Under the pieces are notes generated by a model, which was not told the DNA's origin, made no database searches, and worked only from the letters and a program-made list of their open reading frames with translations. The position numbers and the translations under genes are program-made. A DNA stretch of 64,000 bases from Viscum album (Eukaryota; Streptophyta; Magnoliopsida; Santalales; Viscaceae), in NCBI GenBank assembly GCA_963277665.1, contig OY728122.1:1543260868-1543324867 (forward strand), in the 5' to 3' direction. This document shows, piece after piece, positions 13,299 to 24,990 of the stretch; position 1 is the first letter of the stretch; every line of letters begins with the position of its first letter.

Positions 13299-13795
13299 TT
13301 AAGGATCATCCCACACAAAAAACCTAGACTCACTTTTTAATTTTTGGACTTGATGCTTCTTCAAATTTGCTGGGATTTTAGAGGAAACAATGTAATTAAC
13401 TAAATCAGCATACCAAAGATGTGTACCTGAGATGGTATAGAGATGCTCATCGGGGAAAGTGTCCCAAAGTGGTACCTGGTCCAAGGTGTCACCCTCTGGT
13501 GTGTGAGTAAGCCTACTCATGTGGTATGCCACCAAATTCTATGACCCCTTCTTGTCCTTTATCTCGATGTCAAACTCTTGAAGAAGGAGCATCCAACAGA
13601 TAAGTCGTGACTTTGCATCTGGCTTTTTAGGAGGTACCTCAAAGCTGCATGGTCAGAAAAAACAACTACTTTAGATCCCAATAAATATGAACGAAATTTA
13701 TCTAAAAAAAATATAACAGCAAGAAACTCCTTTTCTGTTGTGGTGTAGTTTGATTGGGAATAATCCAACGTCCTTGATGCATACAAAATCACATG
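13299..13795 (-). pseudogene. Athila RNase H and connection to integrase
   Basis: The minus strand shows [32 protein letters not shown], and then, after a frame change, [17 protein letters not shown] and HMSRLTHTPEG. These are the C-terminal RNase H and the linker that precedes integrase. There is at least one frameshift near 13600-13620 and an in-frame stop between the two pieces. Confidence 0.8.
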
Positions 13796-15212
13796 TTAAC
13801 GTCCCTCTGTCCTCTGAGATAAGACAGATCCAACTGAGAAGTTGGACACATCACACATAAGCTCAAATGGAAGGTCCCACCGCAGGGGCTGTATGATCGG
13901 TGGAGTGGTCAGAAACTTCTTTAGCTCATCAAATGGTACCCTGCATGAATCATCAAAATTTATGTCAATATATTTTTTAAGCAATCGAGATAAGAGTAGA
14001 GGGATCTTACTAAAATCTCTGATGAAGCGTCGATAAAATCCAGCATGTCCAAGGAATGATCGAACATCATGCACACATGTAGGATATGTGAGGGATGAAA
14101 TAATGTCTACCTTAGATTTATCAACTTCAATGCCATGTTTTGACACTACATTCCCTAAGACAATGCCATGCTCTACCCTGAAATGGAACTTTTCAAAGTT
14201 CAGGACCAGATTCTTCTCAATACAACGATTCAAAACCTTTCTTAAACTAATTATACATTCATCAAATGAAGACCCATACACTGTAAAATCATCCATGAAT
14301 ACCTCCATGTAGGTCTCAACAAAGTCAAAAAAAAATACTCACCATGCATCTCTGGAAGGTACCTGGGGCATTGCAAAGTCCAAATGGCATCCTCCGGTAG
14401 GAAAATGTTCCAAAGGGATAGGTGAATGTAGTCTTCTCCTGATCCTCCAGAGCTATAGGAACCTGAAAATATCCAAAAAATCCATCCAAGAAACAATAGT
14501 GTGTCTTCCCAGCTTGTCTCTCAAGCATCTGATCAATAAATAGGAGGGGGAAATGGTCTTTGCGAGTGGAATGATTTAGTTTCCTATAATCAATACACAC
14601 ACGCCAACTATTTTGCACCCTCATTGGAACTAACTCGTCTTTATCATTTTTATCAACAGTAACACCACTTTTCTTAGGCACAACTTGAATAGGACTTACC
14701 CACTGAGAATATGAAATGGGATAGATTATACCTACCTTGATCAATTTTTCAACCTCTTTTTTAACAACCTCTAGAAGGGTTGGATTGAGTCTTCTTTGTG
14801 GTTTCCTCACCAGTTTAGCATCATCCTCTAAAAGAATCCAATGCATGCAAATGGAGGGGCTAATACCTGATATGTCAGCCAAGGTCCATCTGATTTCCCT
14901 GATTTTCTCCCTCAAAAGATTCAAAAGTTTTTCTTCATGTTCAAAATGGAGATTGTTAGCAATGATAACAGGTAATTTCTCACCACTCAACAAGTATGAG
15001 TATTTGAAATTTGGTGGCAATGGCTTGTGTTCCAGTGTAGGGGTGTGGTGTATGGATAGAGACACAGAAGCAACTGAAATATGTGCACAAAGAGCATCAT
15101 TATCAGAATATACATCATCAAAATCAGAGAATAAAGCATTAAATCCATTAGCATACTCAACATCTATGTTATAATTAGAGGTCACATGATCAAAATCAGA
15201 ATATGATTCCAT
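13796..15212 (-). pseudogene. Athila reverse transcriptase
   Basis: In order on the minus strand: LEVVKKEVEKLIKVGIIYPI, WVSPIQVVPKKSG, WRVCIDYRKLN, RMPFGLCNAPGTFQRCM, a frame break at a nine-T run (14325-14333), then VFMDDFTVYGSSFDECI with the catalytic FMDD intact, and FLGHAGFYRRFI. An in-frame TAA lies just before the RNase H part (about 13796). The upstream joint with the protease ORF at 15212 also falls on a T run and shifts frame. Confidence 0.9.
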
Positions 15213-16420
15213 TAAAAAAAATCAAATCTTAGAGATTCTTGTTCCTTAGAGACAGGTGTGGAAGTTCTCTTAGACATTAGATCAGAACCAATACTCATAA
15301 TCTCACTAAGATTAGGACAATCAAATTCCATGTGGTTTTTACTTGGTGGTTCAAAATGGGAGATAAAAAGTGAAGAATGATCCTCTGAGGGGTACTTCAT
15401 GGAATCCATAACATTAAATATCACAACTTTATCCCCAAATTCCATGGAAAGTGTACCCTCATTGACATTTATAATAGTTTTTGCAGTTTTGAGGAATGGT
15501 CTACCTAAGTTAATGGGGGCATGAGAACTTACCTGATCATCCTCCATGTTAAGCACGTAGAAATCTACTGGAAAGATCATGTCTCTTACCCGGACAAGTA
15601 CATCCTCAAGGACTCCTGCTGGATATGCCATAGCTCTATTCTCCAATTGCACCACTACTCTCATCGGCTTCAACTCACCAACCTGTAAAGAAGATAATAT
15701 AGAGTGAGACATCACATTTATTGAAGCTCCCAAATCACAAAGTGCATCAGAAAAGTGAAACTCCCCTATGGTGCATGGGATGATGAATGTCCCTGGATCC
15801 TTGCACTTTGTCGACATTGCTAGAGTTGGTGTAATGAGTGCTGACACATTCCTTCCAAGATTTATCCTCTCATTTCCCTTGAGCCCTCTTCGATTGGTGC
15901 AGAGTTCCTTTAAGAATTTGGCATACCTTGGGATTTGTTTGATGGCTTCAAGTATAGGGATATTGATCTCAACACGCTTGAATGTTTCTAAAACCTCATT
16001 TTTCATTTCTTCTTCATCCATCTTCTTGGTTTGAAAAACCCTGTTTGGAAAAGGAAGGGGTTTAGGAGGAACATCATCAATCTTTTTCTTACCTTTATCT
16101 TTCTCCTTGGATTGCTCATCAGTTGGTATAGAATGCAGCTTCTCTGGAGTTGAGGTGAATTGTGGTGGAATGGTAGGTACAGATGTATCATTCATTTGCT
16201 TCCCACTTCTCAATGTGATGGCACAAACATTCCCCTTTGGATTTGGAGTGGATTGGGAAGGTAGATTTCCGGAATTCTTACCTACAAGTTCATGGAGGGC
16301 GGTGGAAATCTGGTTCATTTGAGTCTTCAACTCCCTCAGCTCCGAAACCTGACTTTTCAGCTCATTCTGTTGATTAAGAACAATTTTCTTCAAAATGTCA
16401 TCAGTGTTAGAATCTACCAT
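15212..16420 (-). pseudogene. Athila gag C-terminus and protease
   Basis: A 402-residue open stretch. The N-terminal part carries the coiled-coil-like MNQISTALHEL region and VCAITLRSGKQ, which is common at the end of Athila gag. The protease has ALCDLGASINVMSHSIL (the DLGAS form is normal for this lineage) and the flap-side NLGRPFLKTAKTIINVNEGTL. It ends at a T-run frameshift into the RT ORF. Confidence 0.9.
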
Positions 16421-17538
16421 TGATGGGTGATTCCCTTGTTGCTGGCTTGTTGATGCTTGAGATTCAAATATCCTTTGGGGTTGTTGGAATCCCTACTGGT
16501 AAGGTGGAGGTTGCTGGAATGTTTGTTGAAAAGGGGCCTTTGTTGTTGTTCAGAGCCATACCTCATGTCCGATTGATCCTGCCACCCTTGGTTGTATGTT
16601 GGATCAAACTTCTTTTGGGGATATGGTTGTTGTTGTCGCTGATATGGTCTCCCAGGGAACACTGCTGCACAATCCTCTGTTTCTTTTAGTTGGGGGAAAC
16701 AATCAGTTGGGTGGCTTGTCTTAGTGAAAATACCACAAGGCCTTGAAGGAGGGGGTTGGGATATCTTTTGAGCCAAAGCAATCTGCCTCACCATAGTGGT
16801 CAATTCTTCCAACTTGGTATCAATAAAATGACATTCAAGAGAAGAAGGACTTACCTAATTTACTCCCCTGACATGTGGTGTACCTCTATCACCCAATTGT
16901 TGGGAGTTTTGGGCCGTCTTATCAATCAACACATGTAAAGCTACTGGTGTCCTGTCCACCATTGCTCCTCCAACTTCAGCATCCACCATGCTTCTCTCCA
17001 TAGGTGTGAGTCCTTCATAGAAGTACTGGATGAGTAATTCCTCACTGATTTGGTGACGTGGGAAGCTTTCACACAACTTCTTGAATCGCTCTCAGTACTC
17101 ATACATTGACTCCCCTTGTGCTTTCTTGATCCCAGATATCTCTTTACAAATAGATGTGTTCCTTGATGTTGGAAAAAATCTCTACAAGAAATGGCGTTTT
17201 AAATCGTTCCAACAAGTTACATCTTCGGGTTATAAATAATACATCCAATCGTTCGAAGCTCCATCAAATGAGAATGGGAATGCTCTTAATTGGATTTGGT
17301 ATTCAGGTACATTTCTTTGTTTCAAGGTTGAGCAAAACACATTAAATTATTTCAAATATTTATTGGGATCCTCACCAGAGAGGCCATGAAACTTTGGAAG
17401 TAAGTGAATTAACCCAAATTTTAGTTCAAAGTCCGATTTGAGATTTGGGTATTCGATACAATTTAGTTGATAGTTAATATCAGGTGCAACCAATTCTTGA
17501 ATGGTTCTATTAAGTTCATTTCCATTATTGTCAGCCAT
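16414..17538 (-). pseudogene. Athila gag (capsid-like protein)
   Basis: The N-terminus at 17538 reads MADNNGNELNRTIQELVAP, then FELKFGLIHLLPKFHGLSGEDPNKYLK. After frame changes come FPRHQISEELLIQYFYEGL and the Q/P-rich tail with YPQKKFDPTYNQGW. This is the usual Athila gag layout. Several frame breaks (near 17346, 17077 and 16850) make it non-coding. Confidence 0.85.
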
Positions 17539-17920
17539 TGGTTCTTGTTTATGGTTGAATTTAAATTGCTTCCAATTTCAATGTTCTGATATTGGAGTAA
17601 TTCTTCAACTGGTTGAATGTTGAAACTTCTTGTAGATTGAGAATGCCTGATTCATGCCCTAAGGTTGCGTTCAATCTCAGGGTCAATATCTAAGAGATAT
17701 TCAGGATTTGTTCATGTCATAAATCAAATAAAAATGAAAAGAAATAAATTTTTCCATAGTAAAATGAAAATAATAAGTTTGAGTTGATGGTCCAAAAAGA
17801 AGTAGAAGAAAATAAAAGAAGAAAAAAATAGATTTGGTAAAGATGGAAGGAAGAAGAGAGGAAGAGAAAAAAATGTAAAATAAAATAAATACCTGTAATT
17901 GGTTGAAATAATTACTTGCC
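17539..17920 (-). other. Athila 5' leader
   Basis: About 380 bp between the primer site and gag. AT-rich, with a purine-rich stretch at 17790-17880 and no gene. Confidence 0.6.
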
Positions 17921-17940
17921 TCCCTGGAAACAACACAAAT
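17921..17940 (-). other. Decayed primer binding site of the Athila element
   Basis: Minus strand next to the LTR reads TTTGTGTTGTTTCCAGGGA. The usual Athila primer site is TGGCGCCGTTGCCGGGGA; most differences are C-to-T or G-to-A, as expected from decay of methylated cytosines. Confidence 0.5.
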
Positions 17941-17941
17941 T

Positions 17942-19682
17942 TGAAAGAGCACTGTCGTGGGTGCCCTCAAATGATTAGTGTTGTTTTGGGGTACTTAGGT
18001 GCAGCAGAGTGGCAGACCAATGTCATTTCTCAAAGGATAAATTGAATTAAAACAACTTTTTAGAGGTATTATAGAAATAAAATAAAAGAGATTAAAAACA
18101 CTACTTGAAAGTATGGGGTGGTTTTTTATAGTTTATAAAACTTGAATAAGTTTTCTGGAAGAGGATTTAATTTTTTTTGTTTTTAATTTTTAAATGAAGT
18201 TTGATTAAAAAGACACAACAAGAAGATGTTTTTTTTGAAAATATTATAAAGGTGTAATATATCTAACTCTACCTCTTCAATCTATTATTAATCATTATCA
18301 TTTAAATTAACATTCACTTAATTATGATCCCTTAATTTGTTAAATCCCGAACCCTACGAGAATTAACTTTACCACGAAGATGGAGTGAATTTAACCCTAG
18401 GCTAACTTCGGAACATGCAATCGCAACACACTGCTTTGATTGTTGTTCTAAGATTAGATTATGGTAAGTGGTAAATTAAGGTACATATCAATTCTGGAAA
18501 TGAGGACTAATTGAGTTTAGTGATTATCTTTTAACTCTACAAATTAATCCCATGTGGTTTGGAATTTCCGGTTAAGGTTGCGCTCTCACAGTTCACACAA
18601 TTCCCGACCTCCTGTGTTTTGTGTTTACTATTCAATTGCTTGCTTAGTTTCATTTAAAATAAAAACTCAATCAATAGATCATAATATTTGAATTAAATTA
18701 GCTCATTTATTCAAAATAAATGAATCAATAAGGATAGAGGTCGATCGATTACTAAAAAGAACTACTCTTTCATGGGTGGCGTAATCATCGTAGATGCAAA
18801 TTGTATTTGCAAAGGTTCATAATGGGTATAACCCAATAACGATTCTACTCAAGAATTCTAGTCCAAATAGGAAGATTAAGAGAAGAATAAATTTAAACAA
18901 AACAGAAGAAAAGGGAAGAAATAAAATAAGAACAAAGAATTTTAAAACACAAATGAAAATATTACAACATGAAGAAGAGAAGGAGGATTCGATGAGGGGA
19001 TCCTTGCTTCAAGAGCTACCCCTCTTAAAATGATTGACTAATTTGGGTGAAACCAATTCTCATCTTCCTCCAATATCCTAATTCATGTCCCTACCCCACC
19101 AATGAGAAAAACACCAATTTATAGAGTGGTGGTGGTGGGGGGGGGGCAAGGTTCAAAGTGGTTTCAAGTGTGAATGGGGAATCTCGGCCAATTATTTTAT
19201 TCCAAATTGCACCGCCCATTTGACCACCAAAAAGCTTGAATTGTCCGGACTTCCAGAAGGATAATATGTGCGGATATGGGTCCTCTATCGCCTCTAAAAA
19301 TTTGGGCTCATTAAAATCCCATATTAAGGAGTTATGAACGAAATACAGAAGCTTATCCATTCTGGCGGGTCCAGACCACCTTTGATTTTATGACCCAATT
19401 ACTCCATCCAGATGCGTTCTTTTTGTCAAGTGTCCTGAATAAAGGTTGTAGAAAATGAAGTAATGAACACAGTTACGAAATAATAAGTTCAAATAATTAA
19501 AATAAAAATATTTAGGATTGAAATACTACAGTGATTTTGAAAGGGTAAAACTGGATTTTTCATCAAATATTCAAATGAATGATCTAATCCCAAATACATT
19601 TTAATTGAACATATTTAACACAATATGAGGAAATTATATCATATATTATCAACAAAATATTCAATAAAATAGTGTTTTATCC
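17942..19682 (-). repeat. 5' LTR of the Athila element
   Basis: 1,741 bp, partner of 8796-10527. It begins TGAAAGAGCACTGTCG and ends TTTTATCC on the plus strand, the final CA having become CC. A 10-base G run at 19137-19146 is absent from the other copy, which has a shorter G run there. Confidence 0.93.
19115..19126 (-). promoter_or_regulatory. Candidate TATA box in the Athila 5' LTR
   Basis: Minus strand reads CTCTATAAATT. The same box is kept in the other LTR near 9973-9984. It would place the transcription start about 30 bp further left. This is inference from the motif and its conservation only. Confidence 0.4.
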
Positions 19683-19687
19683 AGCCT
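19683..19687. repeat. Right target-site duplication of the Athila element (AGCCT)
   Basis: Perfect partner of 8791-8795. After it the Ogre-type sequence resumes. Confidence 0.9.
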
Positions 19688-20329
19688 CCTACCGGTGGGG
19701 CTCCAGGAGGTGCCACCAAAGTGCATCTACCAACATGGGACGACCTGATCGACTGAGAGGATTGCCTCATCAGGAAAATCCAGGTCAAGGGACTGATCCG
19801 AAGAGGTTTTATGGGAAACCAAAAAGTCTTCCAGTGTCTTCCCCTTGATATCCTTCTGGGGATGAACCTGATGTTGAACTGCTGGAAGCTCACTGCCCAC
19901 CGCTCTAGTCGGCCAGTCAACATGGGGTGATTCAGAATGTACTTCAGCGGGTCTACTTGAGAGACCAACTGTACCTCATGGTGATGCAAGTAATGCTGTA
20001 ATTTCTGCACAGAAAACATGAGCGCAATGCAGCTTTTCTCGATGGGGGAGTACTGAGTTTCTGTATTGAGGAGCATGCAGATGAGGTAGTAGAGGCTGTT
20101 CTCTGTCCCCTCATTGTTCTTGTGGGCGAGAAGGGCTCCGAGGGACCGTTCCAGAGCAGTCACGTATAGGATTAGTGGCTTCCCAGAGATGGGTGGCATC
20201 AAGACCAGGGGATGGATAAAATATTTCTTGATTTTATCAAAGGAGGGCTGGTACTCCTCATACCACTCATAAGCGGTGCCTTTCTTCATGAGTCGATAGA
20301 AGGACTTACACTTGCCAGCCAAATTCACA
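19688..20329 (-). pseudogene. First RNase H of the Ogre-type element
   Basis: The minus strand reads FDKIKKYFIHPLVLMPPISG, then LILYVTALERSLGALLAH, YSPIEKSCIALMFSVQKLQHY and VDPLKYILNHPMLTGRLERW, matching the RNase H that follows RT in Tat/Ogre pol. The position where RNase H usually has its first Asp has none (TALERS); this degeneration of the first RNase H fits the lineage. The frame is open until the Athila insertion. Downstream sequence resumes at 8795. Confidence 0.85.
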
Positions 20330-21259
20330 ATGAATCAGAGTATGTAGGCTAAGTGGCCTTAGAGACCTTAAAGCTCCCAAATATTTCTCGGGGGGGGGGG
20401 GGATCTGTCTGATTACCTTGATCTTCTTCAGGTCGATCTTGATGCCTCAGTACCTGACAACAAAGCTAAGGAACTTCTCAGAAGTGACCCCAAAGGCACA
20501 CTTCAATAGGTTCATCTTAATGTGGCAGGAACAGAGGAAACCAAACACTTTCTTGAGGTCCTTGAGATGGTCCTGGAACTGGAGAGATTTTACTACCAGG
20601 TCCTCCACATAGCATTACACCAATGTTCTCAGGATTGGCTCGAATATGTGATGCATGGCCTGCTGATAGGTGGATCCCACATTCTTCAGGCCGAAGGGCA
20701 TAACCTGGTAACAGAAAGTATCTTGGGGTGCCCTAAAAGCTATGGACTACTCATCTTCGGGGGGCATCTGGATCTGATTATATCCAGTGTTACCATCCAT
20801 GAAGAAGAGGGCTTGGAACCCAACCGTAGCATCCTTCAACAATTCTGTCACTGGAAGGGGAAAATCAACCTTCGAACAGTGACCGTTGAGATCATAGAAG
20901 CTGATGAAAACTCTGATCTGTCTGTTCTTATTTTTGACTGGCACAATGTTGGATAGAAACTTGGGGTACTGGACCTACTTGAAGAAGTTGAATCTGATGA
21001 GTTTGTCAACTTCGGCCTCGACCATGGCACCGTGAGACAGATTCATCTTTCTGGGAGGCTGCTTGAACCCGTGATGATTTGTCAGGAGACTGAGGCGGTG
21101 TATGGATACCTGAGGATCTAGTCCTAGAATCTTGTCGTAACTCTAGGAAAATACATCATGGTGCTATTTAAGGAAGCCTACAAACTGTCACTGCTCTTCA
21201 AGGGACATAGTGGCATTGATCAATGCGAGTCTCGGTTCTGCCACGCTTCCCAGGTTAAC
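20330..21259 (-). pseudogene. Reverse transcriptase of the Ogre-type element
   Basis: Minus strand, in pieces with frame changes: KNKNRQIRVFISFYDLN, DFPLPVTELLKDATVGFQAL, MDGNTGYNQIQMPPEDE (20944-20747), and the active-site box at 20600-20611, which reads YVED instead of the usual YVDD. A 13-base G run at 20390-20402 lies between the active site and the thumb. It was the enzyme for copying element RNA into DNA and is inactive here. Confidence 0.85.
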
Positions 21260-22310
21260 CTACACCAACTCGTCGATTATGGTTGAGACTCCTTCCTCAA
21301 AGGTAGTGGGAGCGTCCTCTATATCTTCTTCTCCACTTATGGAGGGATCCTTCAAGGGGGAAGCTACTTCTGAGCCACCATACCCTGATGGGAGGCTGCT
21401 ACCAGCTTGTGTGGAAGTGAATATTACATTGGGGAACTCTGGTGCTGCTGAGATCATGGATATGAAGGCCATCGACCCAATCCCATCTGGTCTCCGACCC
21501 AAGTGGCCACGCTTGATAATATCAAAGAAATAGTGACACATCGGATAGAGCCGACTTATTCCAGCCCGACGAAATAGACAAGTTTGACATACTGATGTTG
21601 GAATGTGTTGGATGTCTCGATACCTGATGGGAGTAGGAGGCTCTAGGATCACTGGATCTTGGTTCGAATAAGAATACAAAGTGATCTTCCGACGCTGCCA
21701 CAATTTGGGAGCATGATTCCCCCTTGTCCCAGAAATGAAAAAACACAGCCCCATGTTAGGGGTTGTGGCCTTCGACCGACAGATCGGGAAGACATAGTCA
21801 TCATTCAGACCTACCCAAGGGTTGGTCATAGCGGCGACAGACTCAACTTTGCTTGCATGGACTTGTTTATCCTTGCTCTTGTAATAGTCAGTGTCCATGT
21901 AGCGGGCTTCACAAGATGCAAAAGGAGATGAATCCCCTTGGAGTACACCTAATCGGCCAATAAAGGAGTATTTGAGGCATTGGTGATACGATGAGGGGGA
22001 CCACTGCGTGCTGGTGGAGCCATGGCCTACCCATAAATGCATTATATGCGGTGTCCTGGGAGACAACCATGAACTCGGTGCTGGAAACTAGGCCACTGAA
22101 CTGGGTCTTCAGACGGATCTTGCCAACTGGGGTCTGCTCTTTCCTGTCATATCCCTGGATCCTTAAATCAGAGGGGGTCAGATCATCCTTGGATAACCCT
22201 ATCTTTTGCAGTTTCCACGTTAGGATAAGGTTGATCCTGGAGATGGTGTCAATGAGATAGCAGCGAACCTCCACACCATTGAATTGGCCAGTGATATACA
22301 ACGGGTGGAT
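21260..22310 (-). pseudogene. Protease and RT-entry region of the Ogre-type element
   Basis: The aspartic protease part (22301-21990) reads FNGVEVRCYLIDTISRINL, where the lineage normally has DTGA, so the active site is altered; then AYNAFMGRPWLHQHAVVP, the standard downstream motif. A long open stretch (22066-21260) continues to EDAPTTFEEGVSTIIDEL, which normally precedes RT. Two overlapping frames show a frameshift between protease and linker. Confidence 0.8.
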
Positions 22311-24990
22311 GTGACACCATATAGGGGAGCCCTAATCTTCTCCAGAGAATGAAATGATGGCCTGGCATTCGACATCCTCAACTGTTTCATTATGGAAAGC
22401 TTCCGCAGCTTCTACCTCCATCTAAAACAGGAGGGGGCTCTTTAAAGTCTCAGCGAGTGCTTCACACATATATGGAAAAAGGCAAAGGAACTCAAGGACG
22501 GGAAGCCTCATTGGTATACCAGTGAGGTGCTTGAGAACATCATATTTCCATGCCAGTTGCGAACTTCTGTTTGTAGGGAGATGCTCTGTGATTGGAGGCA
22601 TGGAGGGCCCTGCTGACTAGACTGGTGACAGACTGGTACTGGGGACATCCCACTGCTCACTATTCGAAGCCCGGAGCGTAGCTATCACGTGAGGACCAGA
22701 CGAATGAGATCGTCCTGTAGTGGGGTGAAGCTGGTCACGGCACAACCGTAGTGGTTCTGCTTGATCCAGTAGCACAAATGGTGGAAGAGGTGAGCCTGTC
22801 GACACCAGATGAAGAGGCTGTGTGTACTGAGTACTGCGTTGGGCCTGCTGTCTGGTCTCTGCGGCATGCACAGACTGGCTGGAGGTGCCAACTAACATGC
22901 CCCGATGACGCATATAGCCACGGCTCCACCGACTTTGGCATCAGCATGGGACATTGGGGAGATTCACCTGGCGCTCCCCCTTGTCAAGAGTCATATAGGG
23001 ATTTACCAACTCAATGATGTTAACCTAAGTGTACCCTTGAATTTCACTCGAAGAATCATCCACCACTGGGTGGATTCTGTGAGGGATCCCCATTTAGGAG
23101 GCATAAAGTTTCCGAGAGTGCGAGATGATGACAGTATTGGCAGGGAGCGTTGCTTCTTCTTACACCGCCGATGCTTAATCTTCTGGGAAGAGGCCGACTG
23201 AGTTGATGATTAAAAAGTGGTGGCCGTCGCTTCTGAAGGCTCCTGATGATTCAGGCATGCACGGATAATGCCACAGGAGTTGTCGACTGTCCTGCGAGGC
23301 ATCCGGTCATTAAACTTCTGGGACCCATGGTCAGAAACTTACTGCCACTCACCTTCGCCATTTCTACTGCTATCTAATATGACAAAGAAACCTACCACTT
23401 GTTCCAGGGCTGGGCCCAACCTGACTATGTTTCCTTCAATCTAGTCTCGGAGCCTGTACTTAAACACATAGCATTGCTTGATGGTGTGCCCCAGGATCCG
23501 GTGATAAGGGCAGTAGTTGGGGTGATCAGTGAGATGTGCCTCTTCTGGCTTCTGGCACTCAGGCAATCGTACGATTCTTTTCTCTAAGGCGATTCATAAG
23601 TAGCGAGGGACCTGAGCCTCGTTAAACGAGTTGGTCCGATTACTTCTGTCTGGAAAGGGGGCTCTGGGATCCTATCCCTAACGAGGGGCTAGAGGAGCCT
23701 ACCAAGAGGGAGGAACTTTATTATCTCGCCTAGGCGGTGGCGGCACATTACACGGGGGTGACTGCCAATTCTGAGGACGCTGTTGGGCCGGAAGCTGCAC
23801 CCGTAGTGGTGGATCTCTATGGGGCTGCAGAGCTGGCTCCACTGGTGGAAATTCTAGCTGCCTAGGGGCCTCTACCTGGGCCACCACGGTGGGCTCGGCT
23901 CTGGAATCCCTCCTTTCCAGGATTACAGGAGGTAGAATGCATTATTTACTGGTCTGTTGCAGAGATTCTTCGAGGCATTGGGGCTTATCTGAGAAGTCTT
24001 GGAACCCTTCGGGATAGTTCTGAGTGATCAAGGTGGGAACCAGTTCCATCTTGACATTCCCCACTCACATCTTCAGTAATTTCTCCTGAGTCCGTGACAT
24101 GTCAAGGGAGTATGTGATCCCTTCCACTGGGCGATGAAGTCCATGAATCACTCATCAGGCCTTTTCTTGAACCTGAAGAGGTCTGTGATGTTCGTCTTCT
24201 GGGTGGTAGAGCTGAACTTGTAAAGGAACTGCCTGCGAAGGTCTTCCCAGCTAGTCACAGATCCAACAGGGAGCTGGCTGTACCAAATGAATGCCAACCC
24301 ATCCCGTGTCTGAACAAAGAAAAAGAGCTTGGTGGCCTCCTACTACGCTAGGGTCCCTAACATAGTCCTATCTGATTGTATGGACGTGGGTCCCTATCCT
24401 GACGGGGATCCCTAACCACGAGCGCATTGCTGAGCTCTTCAATGGAGTAGACAAGCTCAACAGCTCATGGAACAGCTTGTGGAGTGACCCTTGGGGCGGC
24501 TGGAGGATCCCGAGTAGGGTTTCTCAGATTATTGCGCTGCTTGGGAGGGTTCGGCGAGACATACCGCGCCCTATTTCCATGAGCTCCGACTTCCACCCTA
24601 TCAGAAAATATGACATGATCAGGGTTTCCTGGGAGAAACTCGCCTAGGGGTAGTTGTTCCTGCCCCTGCTGCCCCGGCCTAGGATCAACGTAGTCGGGTC
24701 GCCTCTCTTCAATGCGTTCAACCAGAAGTTCATTGGCTTACTTCTTCTTCTCAGCAAGATGCTAGTGCATCGTGGCCTTCTCGAGGTCCTCTTCCATTTT
24801 CTGCACTGAGGCGGATGGGTTGGAGAGCTTGACAGCTCTAACGTGCTCTTTTCCTTTACTAACATTCTAGATCAGTACCAATGCCTCGGTGGGTGGAGGG
24901 AGACCTAAGAGGTTCCTCTACTAGTGGGTAATCATCCTTGACGGGTCCAGTGGCGGCGCGTCCTCAGGAGGGACGTCCCCATCGAGAAGT
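22311..24990 (-). pseudogene. gag region of the Ogre-type element
   Basis: Minus-strand translation of about 24350-24080 gives a retrotransposon gag core (DGLAFIWYSQLPVGSVTSWEDLRRQF, then FRFKKRPDE and FIAQWK; quoted in parts). Downstream, 23887-23699 is a Pro/Gln-rich tail typical of gag C-termini. I see no intact zinc knuckle. Stops and frame changes are frequent; ORFs at 22617-22947 on the minus strand are low-complexity remnants. Confidence 0.7.

Larger units (their letters stand above)
8796..19682 (-). mobile_element. Athila-type Ty3 LTR retrotransposon nested in the Ogre-type element
   Basis: 10,887 bp with two LTRs, a perfect 5-bp target duplication, a decayed primer site left of the 5' LTR, and a GTGTGGGAGT purine tract before the 3' LTR. 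On the minus strand: gag (17538-16414), protease (16420-15212), RT (15212-13796), RNase H (13792-13299), integrase (13289-12333), then 1.8 kb without an ORF. The gag start (IHLLPKFHGLSGEDP), the DLGAS protease site, the FMDDF RT box and the TGATAAAA LTR start are Athila-lineage hallmarks. The pol is broken by a few stops and frameshifts, so it is inactive but much better preserved than its host element. Confidence 0.93.
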
